A model generated the notes under the pieces. It was not told the origin of the DNA, did no database searches, and saw only the letters and a list, made by a program, of their open reading frames with translations. A DNA stretch of 64,000 nt from the NCBI GenBank assembly GCA_016218725.1, contig JACRDB010000039.1, forward strand, positions 36,409 to 100,408, given 5' to 3'. This stretch comes from Deltaproteobacteria bacterium (GTDB taxonomy: Bacteria > Myxococcota_A > Polyangia > Polyangiales > Ga0077539). Of the stretch, positions 16,752-25,505 are shown piece by piece. Each line of letters opens with the position of its first letter. The stretch's first letter is position 1. A program made the translations under genes and the position numbers.

Positions 16752-18035
16752 CTACCGCAACCGCAGGAACAGCAGCACGGCGCCCCCCGCGGCGAGGGCA
16801 GCGCCCAGGACCGCGGCCACCCTGCGGCCCACGGCGAGCCCGCCCGTGGAGAGGGCGATGCCGGCCTTGACCACGGTGTTGGTGACCGCCGCCAGGACGA
16901 TCACCGTGGAGGCCGCGTCGGGGCTAAGGCCCCCGCGGTGCAGGTCCGTGGCCGAGAGGGTGATGGCGTCCACGTCGGTGAGCCCCGCGAGCACCGCCGA
17001 GAGGTACAGCCCGTTGTTGCCAAAGTACGTCTGGGCCGCCTTGGCGACGAGCAGCACCGCGCCGTACAGGAGCCCGAAGGAGAAGGCCTGGCCGAGCTCG
17101 AAGGGGTTCTTCAGGCCCCCGTCGCTGGCCTCCCCGGCCTCCTGCCGGGCGTGGCCGCGGTAGAGCCACCAGGAGGCCCCGAAGCCCACGGCGGCCATGG
17201 CCCCCAGCGGGGCTGCCAGGGTCCCGAGGAGCGGCCGGTCCACCGCCGCCACCACCACCACGAGCCTGGCGAACATGGTGGAGCACGCGGCGATGATGGC
17301 CACGGCGCACACCGCCGCCACGGCGGGTTCCTTTCGGGCTCGGCCCGAGTACGTCATGGTGACGGCGGTGGAGGACACGAGGCCCCCGAGGAGCCCCGCC
17401 ACCAGGAGCCCGCGGGCCTTGCCGACGACCCTGGCGGCGACGTAGCCCGCGAAGGAGACGCCGGCCACGAGCACGATCATCTTGCCGATCTTGTACGGCA
17501 CCAGCACCCCCAGCGGGCCGAAGGGCTGGTCTGGGAGCACCGGGAGCACGATCAGCCCGAGCGCCACGAAGCGCACCGTGGCGTACACGTCCTCCGCAGA
17601 GAGGCTCGCGGCGAAGCCGTGGAGCGGGCGCTTGAGCGCGAGGAACGCGAGCACCCCGCTGGCCACGGCCCCCACCAGCAGGAAGCGCCCGTGGCCTGGA
17701 AGAAGCTCCGGCGTCGCGGCCATGGCCCCGAGGGCGTACGTCGCCAGGGCCGCGACCTCCGAGGAGATGCCGATCTCGTCGCGGGAGGCCGACCGCGCGT
17801 GGGACACGGTGACAAAGGCAATGACCCCGAGGAGGAGGCCCCCGAGGAGCCAGAGCCCGAGGGCGGGGCGACACAGGGCCCCGAGGGCCCCGAGGAGCGC
17901 CAGGAGGGGGAAGGTCCGGATCCCACCGAACTCGACGCCCTCGCGGCCCGCGGCGGCCTGCTCCCGCTCGGCTCCCACCAAAATGCCCGCGGCCACCGCC
18001 ACCGCGAGCGACAGGACCATCTCCTTGAAGGTCAC
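16752..18035 (-). CDS. MgtC/SapB family membrane protein with DUF4010 domain
   Basis: 427 residues with about eleven hydrophobic helices. The N-terminal third is the MgtC module (LAVAVAAGILVGAEREQ, then GIRTFPLLALLGALGAL); the C-terminal part matches DUF4010 (GLLGGLVSSTAVTMTYSGRAR; GLYLSAVLAGLTDVDAITLS; AVTNTVVKAGIA). Proteins of this layout are common in bacteria, and transport or magnesium homeostasis has been proposed but not shown. It probably shares a transcript with the lipoprotein upstream and pqqC downstream. Confidence 0.88.
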   Translation of the reverse strand: MTFKEMVLSLAVAVAAGILVGAEREQAAAGREGVEFGGIRTFPLLALLGALGALCRPALGLWLLGGLLLGVIAFVTVSHARSASRDEIGISSEVAALATYALGAMAATPELLPGHGRFLLVGAVASGVLAFLALKRPLHGFAASLSAEDVYATVRFVALGLIVLPVLPDQPFGPLGVLVPYKIGKMIVLVAGVSFAGYVAARVVGKARGLLVAGLLGGLVSSTAVTMTYSGRARKEPAVAAVCAVAIIAACSTMFARLVVVVAAVDRPLLGTLAAPLGAMAAVGFGASWWLYRGHARQEAGEASDGGLKNPFELGQAFSFGLLYGAVLLVAKAAQTYFGNNGLYLSAVLAGLTDVDAITLSATDLHRGGLSPDAASTVIVLAAVTNTVVKAGIALSTGGLAVGRRVAAVLGAALAAGGAVLLFLRLR

Positions 18036-18138
18036 GGCGATAACCTCACGACACCGGGCGCCGTCCTGTCAAGGATGCCAATGGGGCCCCGCGTAACTTC
18101 CCGCGCCGCGGCGGCGTAGATGCTCGAGGGGCCGCTGT

Positions 18139-18534
18139 TCACCCGCTCCGCAGGGCCCGGACCTCCTGCTCATGCCCCGTGAAGTACGCGGCGCAGGGCT
18201 CACAACAGAAGAACCAGCGCCCATCAGGACGATCGCGGTGCACGGTCTGCGGCGAGACCTCGAGCACCACGCCGCTGACCGGGCAGTACACCCGCTGGCC
18301 CGCCCGAGCCCCGGGCTGGGCCACCACGCCAGCCGCCGGCTGGCGCATGCGGGTGCCTCACCCGCCCTCGCACCCTCGGAAGCTCTCGTCCACGGGCTCG
18401 AAGGGCTGTGGCCGCGCGCGCCTCGCGGTAGCGCTCGGCCCGCGCCTGCACGCGGCGAGTCCCGCCCCCGCCAGCGCCAGGAGCAGCGCCCTGCGGCGCA
18501 GCCCCGCTCGCTGGGTGGTCACCCGGGCGCTCAT
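18139..18534 (-). CDS. Small lipoprotein with in-frame UGA at codon 59; candidate selenoprotein with TRASH/YHS-like domain
   Basis: One frame of 131 codons from ATG 18534 to 18139, interrupted only by TGA 18360-18358. ATG 18534 overlaps the stop of the vWA gene as ATGA. The N-terminus is a lipoprotein signal ending GLAAC (Cys29). The TGA lies in GCEGG-stop-GTRMRQ, where a Cys or Sec would give C55-x3-U59. The downstream part has C84-x25-C110-x3-C114 (YCPVSG; FFCCEPCAAYF), a TRASH/YHS-like metal-binding pattern, and no signal of its own. A perfect 8-bp hairpin begins 12 bases after the TGA. Alternatives: two separate genes (58 and 69 residues, the second from ATG 18348), a nonsense mutation of a TGC/TGT codon, or a sequence error. 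No selA, selB, selC or selD is in the window. Confidence 0.5.
18327..18345 (-). promoter_or_regulatory. Hairpin just after the in-frame UGA, SECIS-like in position
   Basis: CGCCAGCC and GGCTGGCG pair perfectly around GGC (or seven pairs around CGGCG). The arm begins 12 bases after the UGA, placing the apical loop about 20 bases downstream with a G in its first two positions, which fits the general layout of bacterial SECIS elements. GC-rich coding sequence forms hairpins easily, so this is supporting, not decisive, evidence. Confidence 0.4.
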
Positions 18535-19823
18535 CCCTTCTTCCTGGTGGAGGGCCTCCGGGCGGGCCTGCGCGCGCCCTTGCGGGACGCCGCGCGCTTT
18601 CGGGCAGGCGCCTTGCGGGTGGCCTTGCGCGGAGCCTTCCGGGCGCTGGAGGCGGCCTTGGACGCTGCGCGTACGGGCTTGCCCGCGGCCTCCCGGCGCT
18701 TCACCGAGAGGCGACGCAGGTCCAGGGTCAAGAGGCGCTGGGCCACCTTGACCCTGGCGCGGAGGCTCGCCCTGGCCTTGCGCCTGCGCGCCAGGAGCCG
18801 CCCTGCACGCACCAGGGCGGCGGTGGCGCGGGAGAGGCTTCGCCGCTCGGCGCGCACCCGCTGCTTGCGCCGCGCGACGGTCACCCGGAGCTTCGCCGCG
18901 GCCTTGCGGGCGCGGACCCTGGCCGCGGTGGCCTTCTTCTTCGCTGCAGCGGCCTTCTTCTTCGCGGCGGCGGCCTTCTTCTTCGCGGCGGCGTCGGGCT
19001 TTCCGCGGGCGGGGGCCTTGCGCGCTCCGCGGGTGGCCTTCGCCCCGGACCGGGGCCTCCGGGGCTTCGGCGCGGGCGCCTCCGCGTCGGGGCTCGCGGC
19101 GTCGCGGCCGGTGGCCTCGGCCTCGGTGAGCTCCCGGCCCAGCATCGCCGAGTAGGCCTCGCTCAGGCCGCGGTCCATGCGTCGGGCCCGGGCGACCTCC
19201 GCGGCGTAGCGGGACAGGTGCTCCCCGCCGCGCTCGTGCATCGCGATCCCGAGGAGCATGTCCGAGCTGTTCTTGAGCTGCTGGAGCGTGAGGTACGTCC
19301 CGCCGGTGCGCTCGGAGATGGACTTGTAGAACTTCTTCTGCGGGGTGTTGCCTCCGGCCCGCGCCTGGACCCCGTAGATCTTCACGCCGGCCTCGGCCAG
19401 GGCCTCCAGCTCCTTCTCCCAGTCCAGGTGGGCCTCGTTCTCCTTGTAGTCCGGCGCGTGGGGAACCTCGTCGCCGATCATCACCAGGACGCGGCCTGCG
19501 CCCTCCCGCCAGGCGAGGCCCCGCGCCTCGTGGAGCGCGTACTCGTAGGCCTCCGGCGCGTCGCCCCCGGCGGTCCTGGGCACTCCCTTGATGAACTTGA
19601 GCACGGCGGCCTTGTCGTCCGTCAGGTCCACCTTCTTGAGGAGGTAGGTGCGCTTCGCGTCGGAGTAGTCCCCGTGGGCCATGACCCCCATGCGCAGCCC
19701 GGGGATCTCCTTGAAGAGCCGCTCCACCAGCGCCTTGGCGCCCTTGCGCACCTCCGCGAGGCAGCCGTACATGCTCCCCGTGGTGTCGAAGCTCACCACC
19801 ACGTCCATCGTCGCGTCACTCAT
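18531..19823 (-). CDS. von Willebrand factor A protein with histone H1-like Lys/Arg/Ala tail
   Basis: 430 residues. Residues 1 to about 215 form a vWA domain with MIDAS motif DTTGS (VVVSFDTTGSMYGCL), MAHGDYSD, and GAGRVLVMIGDEVPHAP; it resembles the vWA part of alpha-kinase-associated proteins, but no kinase is present. From about residue 240 the protein becomes strongly basic, with AAAAKKK repeated three times and then ARKAP and TRK motifs like histone H1 or HU tails. No signal peptide, so it should be cytoplasmic; binding to DNA, RNA or polyanions through the tail is inferred. The stop overlaps the next lipoprotein start; the A2M gene lies 81 bases upstream. Confidence 0.8.
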   Translation of the reverse strand: MSDATMDVVVSFDTTGSMYGCLAEVRKGAKALVERLFKEIPGLRMGVMAHGDYSDAKRTYLLKKVDLTDDKAAVLKFIKGVPRTAGGDAPEAYEYALHEARGLAWREGAGRVLVMIGDEVPHAPDYKENEAHLDWEKELEALAEAGVKIYGVQARAGGNTPQKKFYKSISERTGGTYLTLQQLKNSSDMLLGIAMHERGGEHLSRYAAEVARARRMDRGLSEAYSAMLGRELTEAEATGRDAASPDAEAPAPKPRRPRSGAKATRGARKAPARGKPDAAAKKKAAAAKKKAAAAKKKATAARVRARKAAAKLRVTVARRKQRVRAERRSLSRATAALVRAGRLLARRRKARASLRARVKVAQRLLTLDLRRLSVKRREAAGKPVRAASKAASSARKAPRKATRKAPARKRAASRKGARRPARRPSTRKKG

Positions 19824-19904
19824 CGCTCACCATGCCTTGTCGCCGCGCTCCGCGGCGGGCGCATTGTGCACCCGCCCCCGGCGCTTGTCACCACCGCCCC
19901 CAAA

Positions 19905-22900
19905 TCAAGGCGCCAGCGGCGGGCTCAGCGACCACAGCTCCGGGTCCCTCGCGCGGAGCCACCCTCCCCCGGCGTGGAAGAGCCCCTCCGCCGCGACGGT
20001 GAGCGGGAGGCGCAGCCGGTGGGCGCCGGCCCCCAGGTGTCCGTAGCGAACGCGCACCGCGCCGTCGATGTAGGCCACGCGCGCCACGCTGTCCGGTCCT
20101 TCGGTCTCCCAGGGCATCCACCAGGAGAGCTCCCGGGCGCGGGCGCTCGCGGTGGCGGGTCCCCTCCCCGGCGGCGCCGCGAGCGCAAAGCCCGCAGGGA
20201 GCGGGACCTGCAACTCCAGGTCCTCGGCGGCCGAGGTGAGGGTCCATTGCACCACGAGCGTCGGTACCGTCGCGGAGGCGTCTACCGAAGCCCTGAGCGC
20301 GGCGGGCCCCAGGCTCGTGGTCGGAGGCTCCACCGAGAGGCCCCCTCGCACGAACACCCGCGCGAAGCGTGACGCCTGCGGCGCAACGGACACGGTGAGG
20401 GCGCCCCCGTGAGGGACCGAGACCCGCAGGCCCGCGCTCGCCTCGCCCCGGCCGAGCTCGACGCCGTCCAGAGCGACCACCACCCGCGACCCCGGGCTCT
20501 GGCCTCCCCGGAGCGCGTGCACCAGCGCGAGCACGTCGGCCTCCGCGGTCCCCCAACGGAGCGCCTGGCGAGGCAGCGGTCGCGAGAGCCGTTGGAGCAC
20601 GGCGTCCACCACCTCGGGGCGGCGCCCGGCGCGGCGAAGCGCCAGGGCCGAGCGCGCCAGGAGGCCCCTCTCGCCGTCGCGGGTGGTGCACAGAAACCAC
20701 GCCGGACCCGCGCAGCCCGTCCCGCGGTCCTGGGAGAGCGCCCGCTCCACCCACGCTGCCAGGGCGTCACTTCGGCGGGGGACCTCCGCGGGTGAGACCA
20801 CCGTCGCGGCCTGGACCGCCGCGAGGAGCCCATCGGGGCGCTCGGGCGTCGCCACCCGCTGGAGGACCCTCAGGGCGAGCGCTCGGTCCGCGCCGTCGCG
20901 GCTTCGGGCGAGCACCAGGGCGAGCTCCGGGTCCAGGGCCATGGGGCCCCGGGGGACCAGGGCTCGCACCCGCTGGCGAAGGGTCATCGGGGCCCTCCCG
21001 TCCCAGCCCTCTCCCAGGGCGAGCGCCTGGCGCAAGAGGAACCAGGTCCCGGGCGCCACGCTCCCGATGGGCGACAGGAGCCCGTCCGGCGCGCTCAGGC
21101 GCTCCAGGTGGGAGAGCTCCGAGGCCCTGGCGCGCTCGACCTCGTCGCGGAGCGCGGCGAAGGGCTGCACCACCGGCAGGAGCGCGTCGAGCGCCAGGAG
21201 GCGGTCCACGCGCAGGATGGCCACGTCCCAGCGCGGCGCGCGGAGCTCGTCGAGCACGTCCCTGGCGGCCCCTTCGAGGTCCCCCTCGACGGTGACCTCC
21301 ACGGTGGCGGCGCTCCGCAGCGCGGGCACCGGGACGTGGAGCTCCGCGCCGGAGGGGCCCGCCACGGCGCTCACGGCGAGCGGCACGACGGAGGGGTCCT
21401 CCAGCGCGACCACGGGCAGCCTGGCGGCGTCCTCCGGTCCCCCGGCGCCTCCGCCCGCGGCCACCAGCGACGCGTCCCCCATCCCCGTGAGTCGAACCCG
21501 GAAGCGCGAGCGCCCCACCCCGTCGGGGCCGAGGGTCACCGCGGGACCCGGCGCCACCAGGAGCGTGAGGGGCCCCTCGGGGGTGAGCCTCACGGGCACC
21601 GAGCGTCCCGCGAGCCCCGGCGCGGTCACCACCAGGGACCCCTCCGCCTCGTCGCCCACGCGCAGCGGAGAAGGGAGCCTCGCTTCGACAACCATGGGCT
21701 GCGCGGTGGAGAGCTCCGTGTGGTCCTGGGCGCTGGCGGCGTCCGAGGCGATGGCCAGGGCCTCGATCCTCCAGTGTCCGGGTTGCGTGGGGAGCACCAC
21801 CTCCAGCTCCAGGTGCCCCTGAGGGCCCGTGTGGCGCAGCGGGAGAAAATAGAAATTTCCGAGGAGCGCCCTGCGTGGGACCACCCCGAAGCCGCCGCCG
21901 CCGGTGCCCATGCCCCGGCCGCTCCCCGAGCCGAAGCCACCGACGTCGCCGGGAGGCGGACCGCACTCGAAGCGCAGCGTGCGCTGGCGCACCAGGGCGT
22001 GCGTCTCCGTCGCCTGGGCCACCTTGAAGGCCACCAGGTCCCAGGGGAGCGACCGCGCTCGCAAGGTCACCGAGGGCGTCACCTGCGCGCTCGGGCAGAC
22101 CCAGGCGCCCGTGAGACCTGCGCGGAGCGCGAGGGAGCGGGCCACGTCGAGGAAGGTCCCCTGGGAGTCCAGGGTGACCAGCTCCGTGGGGTGTCCCCAC
22201 CCGTGGCGGAAGGTGGCGCCCTCCAGGGGCCTCCCGTTCCATTCCAGCAGCGTGTCGAGGCGACGTCCCTCCTCGGCGCCGTAGCCCTGCGGGCGCGTGC
22301 TGTCCCCGGCGCTGGCGGCGCGGCCCGGGAGTGAAAGAAAACTCCTCGGGGCGGGGTGCTCCTCGGGGTTGAGCGCCCACCAGCCCTCCTCTGCGGCCCA
22401 GAGGGTCACCACGGCGTCGCGGCCATGGCCCTCGGCGTCGGCGGTGTCCACAGTGACCCTCGCCGTAGCTCCCGGGGCATACACCGTCCGTTCCGAGGAC
22501 ACCCGGAGCGAGAGGTAGGGCGCCGTGGCCACGTCCAGCACCGAGGTCACCGTCTCGGCCTCGCCACCGTGAAGGCGCGTGGCCGCAAGCGTCGCCCGCC
22601 CTCGGGCGGTGTCGGGCACCGGGAGCTCCCCGGAGAGTACCCCGGCGGGTAGGAGAAGGTCCGACACGACCCCGGATTGTTCCAGGGTGACCCACATCGC
22701 CCCTGGTGTGGGCGTCCGAAGGGCGAAGCGCAGGGGTGTTCCCGGTGTTACGTTGAGGGACTCCGGGAGGATGGCGAGGGAGTCGCCGCCGTTGAGCGTA
22801 GGGGGTCGCGGGCGATCCCAGAGGATCACGTTCCCGCGGGCGGTGGCGCCCTGGAGGGTTGGGCGCTCGGCCTCGATCCACCAGGGACCCGCGCCCGAGA

Positions 22901-24524
22901 GGGTGAGCGGGATCGTCGCGCGACCATTGGGGTCCAGGGTGGCCGCGGCGCGGGCGCGGGGGCCGTCTCCTCGGCGATTGCCGTCGGAGCCGTAGGCGAG
23001 CGCGGTGACGTCGCCGGTGACGGGCTGGCCTCCGAGGTCCCGCACCTGGACGGCGACGGCGACGCTCTGCCCCGGGCGCCCGACGCGCTGCGGGAGATCG
23101 ACCTCGACGAGCTCTCGGGAGGCGCCAGTGCGGAGCTCCGCGGTGGTCCTGGCGGTGCCTCCGAGGCCCGTCACGGCCACCGCGAAGGTGGTGATGGTGA
23201 GCGCCTCGACGGAGGGAGGCACGGTGTACTCAAAGACCGCGGGCCCGGCGGGGCCGATAGGGAGCGAGCGCTCGAAGCCCGGGGCGGTGACGGTGCACCG
23301 CGCGGGCTCGTACCACGCTCCCCGGGCGTCTCTTACGGTGAGGAGCACGCGCTCGCCGGGGGCGGCCCAGGGGCGATCGATGCGCAGCTCCACGGGGTGC
23401 TCCGGCGGGACCGCGTGGTCCAGCCGCACGGTGCGGGTGTGGACACGGCCGCGATGTACCGCGCGGAGGACCCGCGCGGCGGGGACCACCGCGGTGAAAT
23501 CTCCGTCGGCGTTGGTGGTCAGGCGAAGGGGCTCGTCGGAGCCGTCCCGAGGCAGCTCGATGGGCTCATCGGGGAGGGGCACCTCGCGGTCGCCCACGCA
23601 CCCGCGGAGGTGCCCCCGGAGGTGCAGGTCCTCGCCGGGGCGGTAGGTGGGCCTCCCGGTGGCGAGGTAGATCCGAGGGTCGCAGTGCGCGAGCGGCGCG
23701 TGGGTCACGTCGCTCCAGGCCAGGTCCTGGCCGCTGCGGGCCAGGAACCGAACGGTAGACTCCGGGCGCGCGGGGAGGACCCACGCTCCGTGGGCGTCGG
23801 TGCGGCCACGGGCGACGGCGTGACCGTCGTGGAGGACCTCAACCTCCACGCCGCCCTCGGGGCTCCCGTCGGGGCCCGTGACCAGGACGCGGTCCTCGCG
23901 GTCCCCGCGGCGCACGAGCAGCGTGAGCTCCCCGACGCTCAGGAGCGCGGTGCTGCTCCAGGCTCCGAGCACCGCGCGGGTGAGGTACACGCCCGGAGGG
24001 AGCACCGGGAGGCGCGCGGTGGCCCCGCTCCAGCCGCCTCCGCCCATGAAGCGGGTGACCACGTCGCCCTCGTCGGCCTCGTTGGAGTCGTAGAGGGCGG
24101 CCTCGTCGCCTGCGGTGCGGCGGAGGCGAGCGCGGGCCTGGACCATGACCGTGCGGTCGTCCACCAGCGTGAGGAGCGCTCCATCGCGCGGCAGGGGCGA
24201 GTCTTGCGCGAGGAGCGCCTCGGCCTCGGCGCCGTACGGCGTCTGGGCGATGGCCACGCCCTGCGGAGAGAAGGGGCCTCGGGCGAAGCCCTCCGGGGCC
24301 TTCACGCGGTAGGTCACCAGGCGCACGGGGCCACTCCCCCGGCGCTGGAGGCGCACCTCGGGTGTGGTTGTGGAGCTGAAGCGTCGGGGCACCTCCACGA
24401 GGAGGAAGGGCCTCGGGTGGATGGTGAGCGGCAGGTGCACGTCGTCGGGGTCCGCGAGGCCCCCGAGGGGAAGGAGGGCGACGGCGGCGACGGCGGCCAG
24501 GCAGAGGCGCTTGGGGGCCCTCAC
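19905..24524 (-). CDS. Bacterial alpha-2-macroglobulin-like protein (YfaS type, no thioester)
   Basis: 1539 residues with signal peptide (MRAPKRLCLAAVAAVALL to LAD). Macroglobulin modules are visible: an MG2-like segment with RPTYRPGEDLHLRGHLRG, further beta-sandwich domains (TVYAPGATARVTVDTADAEG), an A2M middle region (GHLELEVVLPTQPGHWRIEALAIASD), then a helical domain and a C-terminal beta domain (WTLTSAAEDLELQVPLPAGF). I found no CxEQ thioester. Thioester-lacking bacterial A2Ms of the YfaS group are known to sit beside yfaP-like DUF2135 genes; the upstream gene here is one and overlaps by four bases. It probably acts in the periplasm; protease inhibition is inferred from the family. Confidence 0.85.
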   Translation of the reverse strand: MRAPKRLCLAAVAAVALLPLGGLADPDDVHLPLTIHPRPFLLVEVPRRFSSTTTPEVRLQRRGSGPVRLVTYRVKAPEGFARGPFSPQGVAIAQTPYGAEAEALLAQDSPLPRDGALLTLVDDRTVMVQARARLRRTAGDEAALYDSNEADEGDVVTRFMGGGGWSGATARLPVLPPGVYLTRAVLGAWSSTALLSVGELTLLVRRGDREDRVLVTGPDGSPEGGVEVEVLHDGHAVARGRTDAHGAWVLPARPESTVRFLARSGQDLAWSDVTHAPLAHCDPRIYLATGRPTYRPGEDLHLRGHLRGCVGDREVPLPDEPIELPRDGSDEPLRLTTNADGDFTAVVPAARVLRAVHRGRVHTRTVRLDHAVPPEHPVELRIDRPWAAPGERVLLTVRDARGAWYEPARCTVTAPGFERSLPIGPAGPAVFEYTVPPSVEALTITTFAVAVTGLGGTARTTAELRTGASRELVEVDLPQRVGRPGQSVAVAVQVRDLGGQPVTGDVTALAYGSDGNRRGDGPRARAAATLDPNGRATIPLTLSGAGPWWIEAERPTLQGATARGNVILWDRPRPPTLNGGDSLAILPESLNVTPGTPLRFALRTPTPGAMWVTLEQSGVVSDLLLPAGVLSGELPVPDTARGRATLAATRLHGGEAETVTSVLDVATAPYLSLRVSSERTVYAPGATARVTVDTADAEGHGRDAVVTLWAAEEGWWALNPEEHPAPRSFLSLPGRAASAGDSTRPQGYGAEEGRRLDTLLEWNGRPLEGATFRHGWGHPTELVTLDSQGTFLDVARSLALRAGLTGAWVCPSAQVTPSVTLRARSLPWDLVAFKVAQATETHALVRQRTLRFECGPPPGDVGGFGSGSGRGMGTGGGGFGVVPRRALLGNFYFLPLRHTGPQGHLELEVVLPTQPGHWRIEALAIASDAASAQDHTELSTAQPMVVEARLPSPLRVGDEAEGSLVVTAPGLAGRSVPVRLTPEGPLTLLVAPGPAVTLGPDGVGRSRFRVRLTGMGDASLVAAGGGAGGPEDAARLPVVALEDPSVVPLAVSAVAGPSGAELHVPVPALRSAATVEVTVEGDLEGAARDVLDELRAPRWDVAILRVDRLLALDALLPVVQPFAALRDEVERARASELSHLERLSAPDGLLSPIGSVAPGTWFLLRQALALGEGWDGRAPMTLRQRVRALVPRGPMALDPELALVLARSRDGADRALALRVLQRVATPERPDGLLAAVQAATVVSPAEVPRRSDALAAWVERALSQDRGTGCAGPAWFLCTTRDGERGLLARSALALRRAGRRPEVVDAVLQRLSRPLPRQALRWGTAEADVLALVHALRGGQSPGSRVVVALDGVELGRGEASAGLRVSVPHGGALTVSVAPQASRFARVFVRGGLSVEPPTTSLGPAALRASVDASATVPTLVVQWTLTSAAEDLELQVPLPAGFALAAPPGRGPATASARARELSWWMPWETEGPDSVARVAYIDGAVRVRYGHLGAGAHRLRLPLTVAAEGLFHAGGGWLRARDPELWSLSPPLAP

Positions 24525-25423
24525 GGCGCGGGCCTCCGGGCGGCGGCGATCATGGCCGGGGTGACGTCCACCTCGCCCAGGGTGAGGAGCTCACCCTCGC
24601 GCTGGGGGGTGCGATCAAAGCGCCAGCGACGCTCCGCCGCGCCGCCGGGGAAGAGCACCACCTCCGCGCGGACGGGGGTCTGCGGGGCGGCCGGCAGGCT
24701 CCAGCGATCCAGCGACGCCTCCAGCGACGAGCGCCTCCCGACCAGCTCCCCTCGGCGCTCCCAGGAGGGACCTTGAGAGAGCTCCGAGAGCACGCCATCG
24801 AGAAGCACCAGGGTGTCCTGGTAGGAGGTGAGGTCCCTGCCGTCCTCCGCGGCGGCGGCGCCCCAGTAATGGATCTTGACGCGGTAGCGCCCGGCCTGGA
24901 CGTGCGAACTGACATACGCCTGGCTGCCAAAGCCAATGGCGTCGGAGGAGAAATCCAGGAGCCTGCCGCCGGAGGCCGTCTCGCGGTGGTCCCACTTGCA
25001 GGTCTCCCCCGAGGGCTCGCGGGTCCACAGGTCAATGATCTCCCCGCGGGAGGGCCACCCGAGGAGCACCAGGAGCTCGGCGGAGGCGCCCCGGAGGAAG
25101 AAGGTCACGCTGTCGGAGACCGTGACGGCGCCGCGGCGTACGGTGACCGCGACGCGGTTGTTTCCCGGGAAGGCCACCACGGTCTGATGGACACTCCCGT
25201 CCTCGACGCGCACCGGGTAGGTGAGCCCGTTCACCGTCAAGAGCGCCTCGGTCACCGCGGGGTCCGTCACCCTCGCGTCAAGTGCCACGGTGAAGTCCCC
25301 GTCCACCACGCCCGCGAGCGGGCTCTCAAGCACCACCCCGAGCGGCGGCGCCGTGCTCTGGGAGTGTACGTTGGGAGTATAAAAATACAGCGCGACGGCG
25401 ATCCCGAAGAGGTGCGTCTTCAT
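24521..25423 (-). CDS. Exported DUF2135 (YfaP-like) protein
   Basis: 300 residues from ATG 25423, where the signal peptide begins (MKTHLFGIAVALYFYTPNVHS). The first part is Ig-like (PLGVVLESPLAGVVDGDFTV; VNGLTYPVRVEDGSVHQTVV). The DUF2135 core follows from about residue 115: LGWPSRGEIIDLWTREPSGE, then CKWDHRET, GGRLLDFSSDAIGFG and AGRYRVKIHYWG. The stop overlaps the A2M start as ATGA. The pair recalls the E. coli yfaP/yfaS arrangement. The signal-peptide codons are unusually AT-rich compared with the rest. Confidence 0.85.
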   Translation of the reverse strand: MKTHLFGIAVALYFYTPNVHSQSTAPPLGVVLESPLAGVVDGDFTVALDARVTDPAVTEALLTVNGLTYPVRVEDGSVHQTVVAFPGNNRVAVTVRRGAVTVSDSVTFFLRGASAELLVLLGWPSRGEIIDLWTREPSGETCKWDHRETASGGRLLDFSSDAIGFGSQAYVSSHVQAGRYRVKIHYWGAAAAEDGRDLTSYQDTLVLLDGVLSELSQGPSWERRGELVGRRSSLEASLDRWSLPAAPQTPVRAEVVLFPGGAAERRWRFDRTPQREGELLTLGEVDVTPAMIAAARRPAP

Positions 25424-25505
25424 GGTTGCGGGTGGGACGACAGGCGTCGGCAAAGGTTCCCTCGGGAGGCAACGTCCAACACGATCCTGGGGCATGCTGG
25501 GGAGC

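Noticed and set aside
18139..18348. The 69-codon frame from ATG 18348 as an independent gene
   Set aside because: Possible, but it has no ribosome site, lacks an export signal for its cysteine domain and lies in the same frame four codons after the TGA, so I treat it as part of one gene.
22677..24776. A 699-codon plus-strand open frame
   Set aside because: Antisense to the A2M and DUF2135 genes; Gly/Arg/Glu-rich with no recognisable fold.
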